Shown piece after piece: positions 1 through 9,848 of a stretch of DNA of 64,000 nucleotides; positions within the stretch are counted from its first letter, which is position 1, and each line of letters begins with the position of its first letter. The DNA lies in contig NZ_FOVL01000003.1 of the NCBI RefSeq assembly GCF_900115145.1, positions 62,001-126,000 of the forward strand, written 5' to 3'. Origin of the DNA: Salegentibacter flavus (GTDB lineage: Bacteria; Bacteroidota; Bacteroidia; Flavobacteriales; Flavobacteriaceae). A program made the translations under genes and the position numbers. The notes beneath the pieces were generated by a model, which saw only the letters and a program-made list of their open reading frames with translations, searched no databases and was not told the DNA's origin.

Positions 1-675
1 AGGCAGGGCTATACCTGGGGGCTTTCCCCCGGGGATCTGGCCAAGAACTTTGCGGTGGTACTGCTGGTTATTTTCTCCACGCAAATCCTTGGATTCTTTG
101 ACAACATTCTGGTGGCTATTGAAAACCAATACCGCGATACGGCCCCTGCCCTGCTCCCCCTTCAGATGCAGGAGATTCCCATCGAAGAAGATGTCTCCCC
201 TATGGGGGCGATGCGCAAAGCCATGGCCTTACTTTATGAAGCCCTGGTCACTCCCCTCTACGGCTTTAAAACCTTTGCATTTTTAATCAGCCTGTTTTTA
301 TGGATCCTTGATTTATTCATCTACCCGCTATTTCTGGCGGAACGCTATTTCCTCTTGGGAATTATGCAGGCCTTTTTTCCGCTGGTGCTTAGCCTGGCGG
401 TAATTGAAAAGTTTCGGTCTATGGCCTATGGATTTTTCAGGTTGTATGCAGCGGTATATATGCTGGTTCCGGCTTTCTTCCTGGTCAATGTATTTATTAA
501 CGCCCTTTACACAGAAATCAACACCAATTTCTGGCAAAACCTATTTGGTACAGATTACGGGAGCGACTTTTTTGCACCGGTGGTAGAACTGGGTTCGATA
601 GTATTTATCGTGTTTTTAAAATTTAAACTCTACCGACGGGCCATTTCTTTTACGCTGAGACTATTCACTACGTAA
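1..675 (+). CDS. traJ: Conjugative transfer protein TraJ, C-terminal part (gene cut by window edge)
   Basis: The reading frame is open from base 1, so the gene starts outside the window and only the last 224 residues are seen. TraJ is a polytopic inner-membrane component of the Bacteroidota conjugation (CTnDOT-type) secretion channel. Several long hydrophobic stretches are visible (around FLISLFLWILDLFIYPLFL, the segment ending in VNVFI, and SIVFIVFLKF), in line with a TraJ/VirB6-like membrane protein. It is followed 19 bases later by traK, then traM and traN in the usual order and orientation, which is the strongest argument for the name. An internal GTG at 55 could be mistaken for a start, but the sequence upstream stays in frame and looks coding. 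Confidence 0.85.
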   Translation, partial: RQGYTWGLSPGDLAKNFAVVLLVIFSTQILGFFDNILVAIENQYRDTAPALLPLQMQEIPIEEDVSPMGAMRKAMALLYEALVTPLYGFKTFAFLISLFLWILDLFIYPLFLAERYFLLGIMQAFFPLVLSLAVIEKFRSMAYGFFRLYAAVYMLVPAFFLVNVFINALYTEINTNFWQNLFGTDYGSDFFAPVVELGSIVFIVFLKFKLYRRAISFTLRLFTT

Positions 676-694
676 TCCTCACCTTTTTAAACCA

Positions 695-1327
695 ATGAAA
701 AATAGTTCAAAAATGAAAACACCATATAAAAATATCTATTCGATATTAAAGCTCAACCGCTTTATCGTGCTTTCTGTAGTGCTTTGCTCGATGGGCTGCA
801 GTGTCTTTGCCATTTGGATGGCCATCTCCACACGGAATAATGCGCTAAATAGCGCTTTTGCAATCAACACCGATGGCAGTATAATTCCATTAAAACTGGT
901 TACTCAAAAAGAAAACTTCCAGGTGGAGGCCTTTGCCCATCTGGAGCTGTTTCACACCTACTTCTATAATATTGATGCCAATAGCTTTAAGAAAAACCTG
1001 GAAAAAGCATTATGGCTTGGCAATAGTTCGGTAGACAACCTATACAGGCAAAAGAAAGCTGAAGGGGTTTACAACCGCTTATTGCAGTACTCGCTGGTTC
1101 AAAAGGTATTAACGATCGATTCACAGCTCGAAGAAAGGGAAGATTCCTATCATTTTAGAACCACGGTGATTTTCGAGATCAACCGGGGAAGCATTGTCGA
1201 TACTTATGAGCTGGTTTCCACGGGAAAACTGCTCATCGTAGATCGTCACTTCCCACATAACCCTCACGGACTCCTTATTACTGATTATTTCGAAAACAGT
1301 TTAAGAAAAGTACCCTCACAAAATTAA
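695..1327 (+). CDS. traK: Conjugative transfer protein TraK
   Basis: The protein has 210 residues, the normal size for Bacteroidota TraK, a bitopic inner-membrane protein of the conjugation channel comparable to VirB8. A short cytoplasmic N-terminus (NIYSILKLNRF) is followed by one membrane segment (VLSVVLCSMGCSVFAIWMAI, about residues 27-46) and a soluble periplasmic domain. The stretch ELFHTYFYNIDANSFKKNLE is typical of the family. A second in-frame ATG at 713 (MKTPYK) could also be the start. The gene lies between traJ and traM with very short gaps and is surely co-transcribed with them. Confidence 0.88.
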   Translation: MKNSSKMKTPYKNIYSILKLNRFIVLSVVLCSMGCSVFAIWMAISTRNNALNSAFAINTDGSIIPLKLVTQKENFQVEAFAHLELFHTYFYNIDANSFKKNLEKALWLGNSSVDNLYRQKKAEGVYNRLLQYSLVQKVLTIDSQLEEREDSYHFRTTVIFEINRGSIVDTYELVSTGKLLIVDRHFPHNPHGLLITDYFENSLRKVPSQN

Positions 1328-1338
1328 AACTAGAACGG

Positions 1339-2325
1339 ATGAAAATAGAGAAAAACAAAATAGTATTCATTAGCATCCTGGTAGTCATTGTGGTTTTCCT
1401 TATCTCCTATACCCTAATGATCACCGGAAGCGATGCAGAGCAACAAGAAAACCTCCGGCAAACGGAAGTTCCGGCTCTTGAAGAAGAAAACCAGGAAACC
1501 TACGATTCCAAACTGGAGGCCATTGATAACCTCAAAGAAGTTCGGGTTAAGAATGCACCAAGTATTTATGATGAAACGTTTTTGGATTCTTTAGGCTATT
1601 ACGACACCGAGCTTTTGGAAAAAGAAAAAGAACGCAAGATCGATAGTATTTATGATTTGGGAAAAGCCCGGCAAGCACAAATTGCAAACCTTACACAAAC
1701 CCGGCCAACCAGAACACCGGATAATAACAGCCCAGCCCTAATAAAAAAAGTACCAAAAGTAGACACCGCGGAAATTGAGGAAAAGCGAAAAATCGAAGCC
1801 AAAGAAATGGGGCTGGAACATCAATTATTCTTTGCTTCTACTCCCCAAGAACCTGAAAATGGTATTACCAATACTACGGACAAGGAAATTAATGTGCTGG
1901 TTGATGGTACCCAGGTGGTTAAAGCAAACTCCAGGCTTCGAATGCGACTTGCACAACCTGCCAGGATTGGTGATAAATTAATCCCCAAAAACACCCCGGT
2001 TTTTGGCTTTGTCAGTTTTCAACCAAATCGCGTCTTGATTGAAATTGAATACATAAATAACGACCCCACAAGTTTAAAAGCCTTTGACCTTGAAGATGGT
2101 AGCGAAGGTATTTACATCGAGAATAATTTCCGGGCGGAAATAACCACGGAAGTTTTGGATGATGTAATCGGTGATATTAATATCCCAAGTGTGCCACAGG
2201 TAAGCGGGATAAGCAAAGTATTCAGGCGAAATAACCGCAATGTAAAAGTGACCATTCTAAATAATTACCGATTAATTCTCAAAGCCAGCAAACCTGAACC
2301 AAACTGGGGATTGGCTAACCAATAA
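1339..2325 (+). CDS. traM: Conjugative transfer protein TraM (VirB10-like)
   Basis: The protein has 328 residues. One membrane segment lies at about residues 8-28 (IVFISILVVIVVFLISYTLM), then a charged, low-complexity periplasmic linker, then a C-terminal domain with the TraM signature around LVDGTQVVKANSRLRMRL and LIPKNTPVFGFVSFQPNRV. This layout is that of VirB10/TraM proteins, which span the periplasm and link the inner-membrane complex to the outer-membrane core. Family members from Bacteroides are often somewhat longer (about 400 residues), the difference lying in the linker. The gene is 11 bases after traK and 11 before traN, so one operon. Confidence 0.88.
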   Translation: MKIEKNKIVFISILVVIVVFLISYTLMITGSDAEQQENLRQTEVPALEEENQETYDSKLEAIDNLKEVRVKNAPSIYDETFLDSLGYYDTELLEKEKERKIDSIYDLGKARQAQIANLTQTRPTRTPDNNSPALIKKVPKVDTAEIEEKRKIEAKEMGLEHQLFFASTPQEPENGITNTTDKEINVLVDGTQVVKANSRLRMRLAQPARIGDKLIPKNTPVFGFVSFQPNRVLIEIEYINNDPTSLKAFDLEDGSEGIYIENNFRAEITTEVLDDVIGDINIPSVPQVSGISKVFRRNNRNVKVTILNNYRLILKASKPEPNWGLANQ

Positions 2326-2336
2326 AAACAAACCTT

Positions 2337-3170
2337 ATGAAAAAGTATATTTTAACCAAGGCCGCTCTACTGGTTTTTATCATCACCAGTGCACAAACCC
2401 AAGAAAAACTGGACACCATTTACGCCAATGATCATAAAAATGTTGCGCTATTTTTCCCTAAAGCGATCAACCAGGGCATTACGGGGGCAGCACATTTTAT
2501 TTTTACTTATAATCGGGAAAAACATCAGCATTTTGGCCTACTGCAAGCCAAACCCGGCAAGGAAAGTAACTTGCTCGTTATCGGCGCAGATGGATCGGTC
2601 TTTTCCTACATCCTGAAGTATAAGGAACAACTTACCAGGCTGAACTATTTTATCCCGAAAGCCGAAAGTATAGGAAAGGAAAAGCCTGTTGCTATGGTTT
2701 CTATTAAGACCAGTAATTCACAAAAATACTTAAGCGATAAGGAAGATTATTACCGAAGATTCTGCAGTTACTTGCTTAGTGAGAAACATCGTATTGGCCG
2801 GATAAAAAAACGTAAGTACCGTATCATATTAAGTGTTGAGAATATCGTTTTTAATAAGGAAGAGCTGTATTTTGTGATCAAAATTGAGAATAGATCAGGT
2901 CTGGATTACGATCTCAATTTCTTAAAATTGGCCAGTGAAACACGCAAAAAGGGAAAGAAGAAATCCCTGCAGCGTTTATACCAGGATCCGGTTTTTAAAT
3001 ACAAGATGCCGACCAAGATTGGAAAAAATAAAGCTGTAAAAATAGTTTATGTACTGCCAAAGTTTTCATTGTCTAAAGAAAGGAGGGCGATTTTGGAGCT
3101 CAATGAAAAAGACGGGGAACGAAATTTAAAACTAAAGGTATCGCATCGGTTTATTAATAATCCGAATTAA
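2337..3170 (+). CDS. traN: Conjugative transfer protein TraN (VirB9-like, DUF4138)
   Basis: The protein has 277 residues and begins with a signal peptide (KAALLVFIITSAQTQ), so it acts in the periplasm or outer membrane. The first third contains the pattern PKAINQGITGAAHFIFTYNR and GLLQAKPGKESNLLVIGADG, which is characteristic of Bacteroidota TraN, the VirB9-like outer-membrane core component. The C-terminal half has SVENIVFNKEELYFVIKIEN, a beta-rich domain. It is the last tra gene in this run: traO, traP and traQ, which often follow, are not present in the window, and the next genes are on the other strand. Confidence 0.85.
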   Translation: MKKYILTKAALLVFIITSAQTQEKLDTIYANDHKNVALFFPKAINQGITGAAHFIFTYNREKHQHFGLLQAKPGKESNLLVIGADGSVFSYILKYKEQLTRLNYFIPKAESIGKEKPVAMVSIKTSNSQKYLSDKEDYYRRFCSYLLSEKHRIGRIKKRKYRIILSVENIVFNKEELYFVIKIENRSGLDYDLNFLKLASETRKKGKKKSLQRLYQDPVFKYKMPTKIGKNKAVKIVYVLPKFSLSKERRAILELNEKDGERNLKLKVSHRFINNPN

Positions 3171-3232
3171 CTTTGTTATGAAAAAATAGCAGTTTTTTCT
3201 TTAGTTATAATTTTATGGCCTTTGACGGAAAA
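3171..3232. other. Junction between tra operon and defence islet
   Basis: This 62-base gap holds the end of the tra operon and the end of the oppositely oriented STAND gene. On the plus strand an ATG at 3178 is followed by only two lysine codons and then TAG. It may be a broken start of a lost downstream tra gene or pure chance. No clear terminator hairpin is seen. Confidence 0.3.
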
Positions 3233-6200
3233 CTAAACTTCAGTCTTATATATAAATACATTTTCGCGAATTAAATAAGCTTCAGTTGAGCCTGAGTCTA
3301 TCATTAAACCTAAAATATGCAAAAACGCATTTACTAAATCCTGTCTATTCTTAATGGTATTTACATGGTTAAAAAAAAGCTTTTTAATCAAGGCTTTACC
3401 ATCTTTTCCCATAAAATCAACAGCTCTATCAGGATTGTCTTCACTGAGCTTCTCCAAAAGCAAGATTCCTTCCGGCAGGAACTCTTTCTCGCCGAAGGTT
3501 GAGAAAACGGCAAGTATTGCGGATAGATTTTTAGCACCAAAGTATTTTGCCATATTGAGATATTGGGTTTTATAGCTCAAAAAGCCTTCCCAATCTTCCA
3601 AGTTTTTCAGGAAACGGTTATTGAGCAGTAATTTGTCGCTGAAATAATATTTCCCATTTCCGTTTATTTTATGAAACATATAATCCCATAATTGCCAGAA
3701 TCTTGATCCATATTTCTGTAATTCTGTATTGGTTCTATCTCTTACTATATCATACATTATAGTTACGCAAAAATTAATTGCACCCGATATGAATTCGTAT
3801 AGATCATGAATATCGTCTGAATTTCTAACCTTCTCTTTTAAGAAAGGTGACATTAAAATATCTATTGTCCTTTTTCCATATTCGATACTATCGGCATAAA
3901 GCCATAGTTCCCCAAGAAACAATTGCATATCTACTTGAGAAGTGTAATCGAAGTGCTGTTTAGTGTTCCGCCACGTGTCACCCTCAACAGTTTGATGCAG
4001 TACTACGAATTCATTCAAAACCTTGACCACATAATCAGCTTGAACCGGCGTACAATTTTCTGTGGGTATCATTAGCATTACTCTAATAAGAAAATGTTTT
4101 TCGTGGGAATTGTAATCAATGGAATTGAAGTCAATCTTGTTTGGCAATTCTAAGCAGGCCGTAATAAATTCTTCAAAGCCTTTCTCATATTCCAATTCTT
4201 CCTCCTTTGTTGGCCTGTATGGTCGTGGGTTTTCTTTTTCAAATTTTGCAAAATTAATTACCATTTTTCTCAGATCAGTGGCCATATCCGGGCAATTTTC
4301 GGAAAATTCTTTTCTGAAGTATATTAAAAATTGCCTTAAGTAGTAATCATCCAACGGACATAACACAAGTTTCCCAAGCAGTAACTTATAATCCATTGAG
4401 TCTTCTGCGGAACTGGCATATTTGCCTAGCAAGTGAATAGAGTGCAGTATGGGCTCCTTTTCCAACACGCTATAATTCATACTCAAACTATAGTCTTGAT
4501 TATATTTATCTTTCACCAAGGCATCTACAGCATTATACAATACACTAAAGCACCACGATATTTGCTTTGGATTCAATTCACCTGCAAATGAATCGAGTCC
4601 AACTTTAGCAAATGTCGCGGGCATATCGAACATTCCATTTTGAAAATCTGGGGCTGAGTAGTTATTATAGATTTCCTGCCACTGCTTAAATGTTACCTCT
4701 TCTTTTTTCTCTAGCGTTTTTAGCAGAAGATTGCTTTGACCTGCATCCAAGTGATTATCTTTAGAATCATCTTCAATAGCTTTTAGAGTACCAGCAATTT
4801 CCTTCGGATATGATGGTCTTAATTCAATCGTACCTGTCTCTTTGTCCACTTTTCCAGTTTCGAGTTTGCGAACATCCATCTCGGTTACGGTTTTTATCCA
4901 TAAATGGTCGTCCTTGTAATCGTTGTAAAATCTATCGAAAATCTCAAATAATCCTTCGTTGAATTCACCAACATTAAACTGATATGGAATCATAAAGGCT
5001 CTTAATCCTTGATAGTATTTCCTCCTATGGGACAAGGCATTGGATTCCATTCTTTCTTTTTGTGCGTGGGCTATCTGCCTATCTTGGGGCGCCATACTCT
5101 GATGTTCACTTATTGCCCTTTGTAAGTCCCACTCATAAAACTGTCTCAGCCCGAAAATTGGCAGTATGTTCTTAGTAAAAGCTTTGGGGTGCGCCATAAA
5201 AACACTGGCAATTACAGAGATGGGCGCAACATTGTTGGAAAGTTGAAGAATGTATTTACAATGTTCCTCCAACAGCCTTTTGGCTATTTCTTCTTCAATA
5301 CCGGCCAGCAGCAGCAGATACCGTTCCATTGACATCAATATGGATTCAATAAGCGGATTTACTTGTGTGCTTAATCCTCTATAGGCAACCCATAAATCCA
5401 AATCCCCATAAATCACTTTTTCTCCACCATCTTCAAAACGCAAGGTTATTTGTTCCAAAGGGTTTTCTTTTCCATATTTAGAACTCATAAGGTAATCAAC
5501 TGAGTAGTTCACAAAATCAACTACAAAGGCAATAGCTTCAACCGGTTTGGTTACAAATAGCGTTGTAATAAAGGTTTTATAAATACCGGATGGGTAATAC
5601 TCAAACTTAGAATCTGTTATACCCCAAGATTCGTCTTTTTTGGGTCTTGGTTCTGGCAGAAAACTGGATATTCTTCTATGCCCTTCTATGTTTACTTCTT
5701 TGACCTCTTTCCTAGGTTGTTCTTTCCAGGTTGTCTCTGTCAACTTAATTAGTAATTCAGGAAGCTCTTTGACTAAATTTTGGTTTCGTATTCCGTCAAG
5801 AGCTATTTTAATTGCTATATCATAAAATTGCTGTATATGCCAAAGTGTATCCTTTTTAGCATTCCCTCTCTCCAAAAAGGCTTCGACTTCTGATTTGGCA
5901 TAGGGTACCAATCCAAAAAGTAGATATACCAAGTGCTGTATTGTGTACTTATCTCGGTACAACTTATTTAACCAAAAATCATCCCCAGCTTCTATTTGTT
6001 CGATCAACTGAAGTACTATACGCTTACAAGCATCAATTTCTTTTTCGGACAAATTACTGGAATCTAAAATGAATCTGAGTTCCCAATCCATTAAAAGCAA
6101 AAAAATGGATTCGCGAAGATTCGGTATCGCACTAAGGTTTTCAGCGATGAATACTAATAACTCTTTCCAAACATCACCATTAGGAAAAAGAATGGATTTA

Positions 6201-8284
6201 TTTGACTCTGAGTCTTTACCATATTCCTTGCAAGCTGTTCTTGCCAAAAGAATACATCTGTTTAAAAAGACGGCATCCTCGGCTAACAAATCAGCTTTGA
6301 ATTTTTGAAAGAAAACTGACGCATCTTTAGACCGAAACACGGCGACCAGAATTTCATCTACCCAATACCTCTCTATTTGCTCATTGTTGATGGTATCGCG
6401 TATTATTGCAACAATTGATTCCGGGTCTTCTATGAGATAGTCTTCCACCCAAAGCCTAAACGCTCTTCGTAGAGCCGGCTGCCCACCTATTCTAGAAAAG
6501 AATTCATCAACTGAAGTTACATCTGACCTTAGCTTTAAAATGTATTTTACCAAGCCCCAATCCTCGAGAATATCATGGGAAGGTGAAAATTGGTAATCAT
6601 TTTTACTTTTAAATAGAACATGGTCATCAAGCAAAGCTTCGACTGCTCCTTCATCAATCCCATCGTCAGGCTCAACGAACAACCGCATTAGTTTTGCCCG
6701 TTTCAATGCTATATTTGAAAATGCTTTTCCACGTTTTCTTGCCATACCAATACCAGTTATTGTTGATTTCTCGATGATATGGCTCCACAGTTTTGATTTA
6801 AACTCGACTATGGACAAATTTTCCACTTTGAAGCCTTTCACGCCAATTGTACGTACCGCAAATTCCAAGTATTTGGGACTTCTGAGAATCTCTTTTAGCC
6901 CAGGATTATCAAAATATGCCTCTAAACTTGGGAAGTGTTTTTTGGTTAAATGCATTTCCGCATCCGATAATAGTTCAATTTCTAAAATACCCGCTTTTGG
7001 GATATGGTATTTTTGAAGTATAAGGTTAACAGCATTAGCTCTTGAGGTCAAAATGACTTTTACATCTTTGTGATCCCGTATTTGTGCCAAAAATTGCTGA
7101 AAAGCATTTTCAAGATTTGCCTCTAGTAGTTTTTCTAAACTATCAATAACTATAAGCTTTTCCTTGAGATATCCAATTGAACTTATTATATCTGTAATCG
7201 AGTCGTTCACCCCGAGTTTGGTAAAAACGTGCGGCAAGGCAGTCTCATTAAATTGCTCTGCCTTAAAAACGAACACCTGTACATTATCGTAAAAATTTTC
7301 AATATAGTCTTTCAACAAAGCTGACTTACCTGCACCAGCATCACCTGAAACTATAGTGAATTGATGATTTAGCGAGACATCTGAAAGCTCTTCCAATTTT
7401 TCCGAGCGGTCCAAATGAAAATCTTCAATATAACTGGTAAAGGGCTCGATGATGATACTACTATACTCCAGAAGTTTTGATATAGATGGATAGGTGCTAT
7501 CAAAAACAGACGGATTGAAATAACTGTAAACGTCCAATTGCTTACTGTCATCATAGGTAATTGCCCCACCGTTTTGATTGTAGTTCGCTGCTAAAGCCAG
7601 TAGGCTATTCCATATTTCAAGCCCATTTAGCCCACATTCAGATCCTTTAGAGATTGTTATTAAGTTTAATGAATTATTTAAAGCAGTACTCGTTTCATCA
7701 CCGAAGTCATATCCTGCAAGGGCCATACTTTTAAGAAACAGCCAAATATTCTTTTTTGACACACTTTTACCATCATTAGCCCTTTTGAGCAGATTCTCAA
7801 AGATGTCGAGATGCTTTTTCTTGACTTCTATTCGTTCAACCTCTTTGTAAAAATCATTTTCATCTTTATGTGTGGATGCCCAATCTAGCAATACAACGAT
7901 ATGTTTCTTGTCATTATTGGTCAGATTAGATTTAACCAGGAGTAGCCTATCCTTACTTTTATTAAAGCTAGCATTGTTAAAGTCCTTCCAAAAAGCTGTG
8001 ATGACCTCATTAAAAACATCATTATTTTTAGTTAATACTATGTTATGCTTTATTTGACCTAGAATCTTTTGTTCGTTACCACTCCCAAAATCAACTATTA
8101 CCATCAAATCATCCGTAGCATAACCTCTATTGGTGGTCTGAAAGGCTACTTCACATATTTTACCTTTTGTTACCAGAGGCACTTCAATCCGAAGCATCAT
8201 TGCAAGTAAGTATGCGGCTTGCACGTGATACTCGTAAGTAGCCCCACCACTTCCCATCGAAAATACACTCCCTGTTTTATTCAT
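3233..8284 (-). CDS. Large STAND-type NTPase with N-terminal PD-(D/E)XK/Cap4-like nuclease domain; probable antiviral defence protein
   Basis: A 1683-residue protein not assigned to a named system. Residues 1-120 look like a Cap4/DUF4297-type nuclease: a glycine-rich start (GSGGATYEYHVQAAYLL) with E18, then D58-D59 and a Q77-x-K79 pair on a predicted strand (ILGQIKHN). A P-loop NTPase follows, with Walker A GDAGAGKS at residues 314-321, Walker B-like KLIVIDSLEKL, and TSRA in a sensor position. The remaining ~1150 residues are alpha-helical without clear motifs, as in the sensor arms of STAND/Avs proteins. STAND proteins bind a phage ligand through the C-terminus, oligomerise and activate the N-terminal effector; here the effector would cut DNA. 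It is the last gene of a hipB-hipA-STAND operon, starting 13 bases after hipA. The nuclease and NTPase calls are firm by motif; the defence role is inference. Confidence 0.75.
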   Translation of the reverse strand: MNKTGSVFSMGSGGATYEYHVQAAYLLAMMLRIEVPLVTKGKICEVAFQTTNRGYATDDLMVIVDFGSGNEQKILGQIKHNIVLTKNNDVFNEVITAFWKDFNNASFNKSKDRLLLVKSNLTNNDKKHIVVLLDWASTHKDENDFYKEVERIEVKKKHLDIFENLLKRANDGKSVSKKNIWLFLKSMALAGYDFGDETSTALNNSLNLITISKGSECGLNGLEIWNSLLALAANYNQNGGAITYDDSKQLDVYSYFNPSVFDSTYPSISKLLEYSSIIIEPFTSYIEDFHLDRSEKLEELSDVSLNHQFTIVSGDAGAGKSALLKDYIENFYDNVQVFVFKAEQFNETALPHVFTKLGVNDSITDIISSIGYLKEKLIVIDSLEKLLEANLENAFQQFLAQIRDHKDVKVILTSRANAVNLILQKYHIPKAGILEIELLSDAEMHLTKKHFPSLEAYFDNPGLKEILRSPKYLEFAVRTIGVKGFKVENLSIVEFKSKLWSHIIEKSTITGIGMARKRGKAFSNIALKRAKLMRLFVEPDDGIDEGAVEALLDDHVLFKSKNDYQFSPSHDILEDWGLVKYILKLRSDVTSVDEFFSRIGGQPALRRAFRLWVEDYLIEDPESIVAIIRDTINNEQIERYWVDEILVAVFRSKDASVFFQKFKADLLAEDAVFLNRCILLARTACKEYGKDSESNKSILFPNGDVWKELLVFIAENLSAIPNLRESIFLLLMDWELRFILDSSNLSEKEIDACKRIVLQLIEQIEAGDDFWLNKLYRDKYTIQHLVYLLFGLVPYAKSEVEAFLERGNAKKDTLWHIQQFYDIAIKIALDGIRNQNLVKELPELLIKLTETTWKEQPRKEVKEVNIEGHRRISSFLPEPRPKKDESWGITDSKFEYYPSGIYKTFITTLFVTKPVEAIAFVVDFVNYSVDYLMSSKYGKENPLEQITLRFEDGGEKVIYGDLDLWVAYRGLSTQVNPLIESILMSMERYLLLLAGIEEEIAKRLLEEHCKYILQLSNNVAPISVIASVFMAHPKAFTKNILPIFGLRQFYEWDLQRAISEHQSMAPQDRQIAHAQKERMESNALSHRRKYYQGLRAFMIPYQFNVGEFNEGLFEIFDRFYNDYKDDHLWIKTVTEMDVRKLETGKVDKETGTIELRPSYPKEIAGTLKAIEDDSKDNHLDAGQSNLLLKTLEKKEEVTFKQWQEIYNNYSAPDFQNGMFDMPATFAKVGLDSFAGELNPKQISWCFSVLYNAVDALVKDKYNQDYSLSMNYSVLEKEPILHSIHLLGKYASSAEDSMDYKLLLGKLVLCPLDDYYLRQFLIYFRKEFSENCPDMATDLRKMVINFAKFEKENPRPYRPTKEEELEYEKGFEEFITACLELPNKIDFNSIDYNSHEKHFLIRVMLMIPTENCTPVQADYVVKVLNEFVVLHQTVEGDTWRNTKQHFDYTSQVDMQLFLGELWLYADSIEYGKRTIDILMSPFLKEKVRNSDDIHDLYEFISGAINFCVTIMYDIVRDRTNTELQKYGSRFWQLWDYMFHKINGNGKYYFSDKLLLNNRFLKNLEDWEGFLSYKTQYLNMAKYFGAKNLSAILAVFSTFGEKEFLPEGILLLEKLSEDNPDRAVDFMGKDGKALIKKLFFNHVNTIKNRQDLVNAFLHILGLMIDSGSTEAYLIRENVFIYKTEV

Positions 8285-8297
8285 AATTCTATATTAC

Positions 8298-9551
8298 TTA
8301 ACTTGTTTTAAAAGCCCCTTCCATCAATTCTATTTCCGCATTTTTGATGCCTATCTTTTTGGCTATGGTTTTCCAGTCCTTCACTACTGTGAGAACTTCT
8401 TCCAAAATGGTTTGCATTTCAACTTCACTTAAACGAAAATATTCGCCCACGTTTTTTGCCAAATTAAAATCCAGAGCATTATCATCCATATCCACATTTA
8501 GAGATAGACCATCTTTTTCTATAGATGGGTTTAGATCATAAGCTGGTGATAACATCCAACCCTTTTGGGTTAGTATAAATCCGTGATTTCTTAAATGGTC
8601 ATCCGTATTTGAAATGGCAATATTAAACACAATTCTTCGCCACAGTTGATGTAAATTATTTTCCACATCAACTCCATAATTCTCAATAAACTCAACAATA
8701 TCCAAATAACTAGGTGTTGTATCTCTGATGATATCTTCTGTATTCCCGGTCATTGTCATTGCTGAGGCAAAGTGGATTCTTTTACCTTTATCCCTGTCAA
8801 ATCGTTTGGTCAGAAATGTATGGTATTGACCACTTATCTTTTCAATTTTAGATTCTACCATTTGTACTCCAGAAGCAATGGCCAATTTATAGGCTAAAAA
8901 TTCCCAAGCTGCTTTATCCAGTACATCCGTTTTAGAAGGAAATTTAGCTATCCACAAATTCTTTTGGGAATCAAATATATTAGCCTTTGGTCTTGCACCC
9001 CCCAGGGATGAACCGGGTGCGATCAAAATTGCAATCCATTTTCTAATGGCATCACTATTTTCATCATTTTCTAGTTGATTTACTGCTTCCTGTAGCTCAC
9101 CGAGTGATGACCAAGGGGGTGTCGGACTGTGTTCATCGTTATCCAAAAAAGGGCCTTCCAAATCCGTTTTAAAGCGTAAAGCACCCATTCGACTTTCATC
9201 AAAAACACCGAGCAGATAATCTATTTCGTAAAGTTTAGGCGCTTTTTCTTCCTTGGCCCTAGCATCTTGTGCAGCTCTACGTTTCATTAAAGTTTTCCCC
9301 CAAGTGTCAGGCATACTATCCAAAAATATTCGGAAGTTTTCTTTATTGCTAGGATATTGTGGCCCTGAATAAAAATCTATATCTGGGTCTAACAATCGTT
9401 GAGCATCGGTCTTTAACCAATCCTTGTTATATTCAAAACTGAATGCTTTTTTACCTTTGGCAAAGTGAGCTGAAAGTACGCCTACCAATGTTGGCTTTCC
9501 TAGAGCGGCCCAGTCTGCAAATACGTATATATCAAATTTTCCTGTTGCCAT
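8298..9551 (-). CDS. hipA: HipA-family serine/threonine kinase toxin
   Basis: The protein has 417 residues. HipA kinases phosphorylate targets such as glutamyl-tRNA synthetase and stop growth; HipB binds and neutralises them. The kinase parts are intact: the glycine-rich loop SSLGGARPK (181-189), KRFDR (249-253), the catalytic stretch NTDDHLRNHGF (315-325) with D and N in the expected order, and the metal-binding AYDLNPS (337-343). The N-terminal subdomain, present in full-length HipA and missing in short HipT forms, is also present. It lies 5 bases after hipB, as in type II toxin-antitoxin operons, but is followed after only 13 bases by the STAND gene, which is unusual. Substrate is unknown. 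Confidence 0.88.
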   Translation of the reverse strand: MATGKFDIYVFADWAALGKPTLVGVLSAHFAKGKKAFSFEYNKDWLKTDAQRLLDPDIDFYSGPQYPSNKENFRIFLDSMPDTWGKTLMKRRAAQDARAKEEKAPKLYEIDYLLGVFDESRMGALRFKTDLEGPFLDNDEHSPTPPWSSLGELQEAVNQLENDENSDAIRKWIAILIAPGSSLGGARPKANIFDSQKNLWIAKFPSKTDVLDKAAWEFLAYKLAIASGVQMVESKIEKISGQYHTFLTKRFDRDKGKRIHFASAMTMTGNTEDIIRDTTPSYLDIVEFIENYGVDVENNLHQLWRRIVFNIAISNTDDHLRNHGFILTQKGWMLSPAYDLNPSIEKDGLSLNVDMDDNALDFNLAKNVGEYFRLSEVEMQTILEEVLTVVKDWKTIAKKIGIKNAEIELMEGAFKTS

Positions 9552-9556
9552 AGTAT

Positions 9557-9844
9557 TTATAATAAATCAAGGTCTTGCAGTTTTCTTCCAAATTCATCAT
9601 CGACCGCCAATTTTTTAAAACCCTCTTCTAAATTCAACACCCTAAACACATTAAAATAGGAACCTATGGCAACCGCGGGATCTCCTTTTTCAATCCTGTA
9701 CAGTGTAGTACGATTAATACCTGCCCGTTCGGAAACCTGTTCTGTCGTAAGTTTTCGTCGTTTTCGTGCCAGCTTTATATTCTCGCCCAACTGTTCAAAA
9801 ACCTTCTTATACTTCGGTAATAGAATTGTTTTCTTAGAATTCAT
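9557..9844 (-). CDS. hipB: HipB-like antitoxin, Xre-family DNA-binding protein
   Basis: A 95-residue protein with a helix-turn-helix domain (LGENIKLARKRRKLTTEQVS, then RAGINRTTLYRIEKGD). I chose the ATG at 9844 because the promoter-like sequences just upstream (minus strand -7 element at 9870-9863) would put the transcript start inside any longer version. The short C-terminal tail after the HTH resembles HipB. It should neutralise HipA and repress its own operon; a palindrome upstream with an 8-base centre matches the form of HipB operators. A role in also repressing the divergent pair is inferred from the shared control region. Confidence 0.85.
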   Translation of the reverse strand: MNSKKTILLPKYKKVFEQLGENIKLARKRRKLTTEQVSERAGINRTTLYRIEKGDPAVAIGSYFNVFRVLNLEEGFKKLAVDDEFGRKLQDLDLL

Positions 9845-9848
9845 TTCG

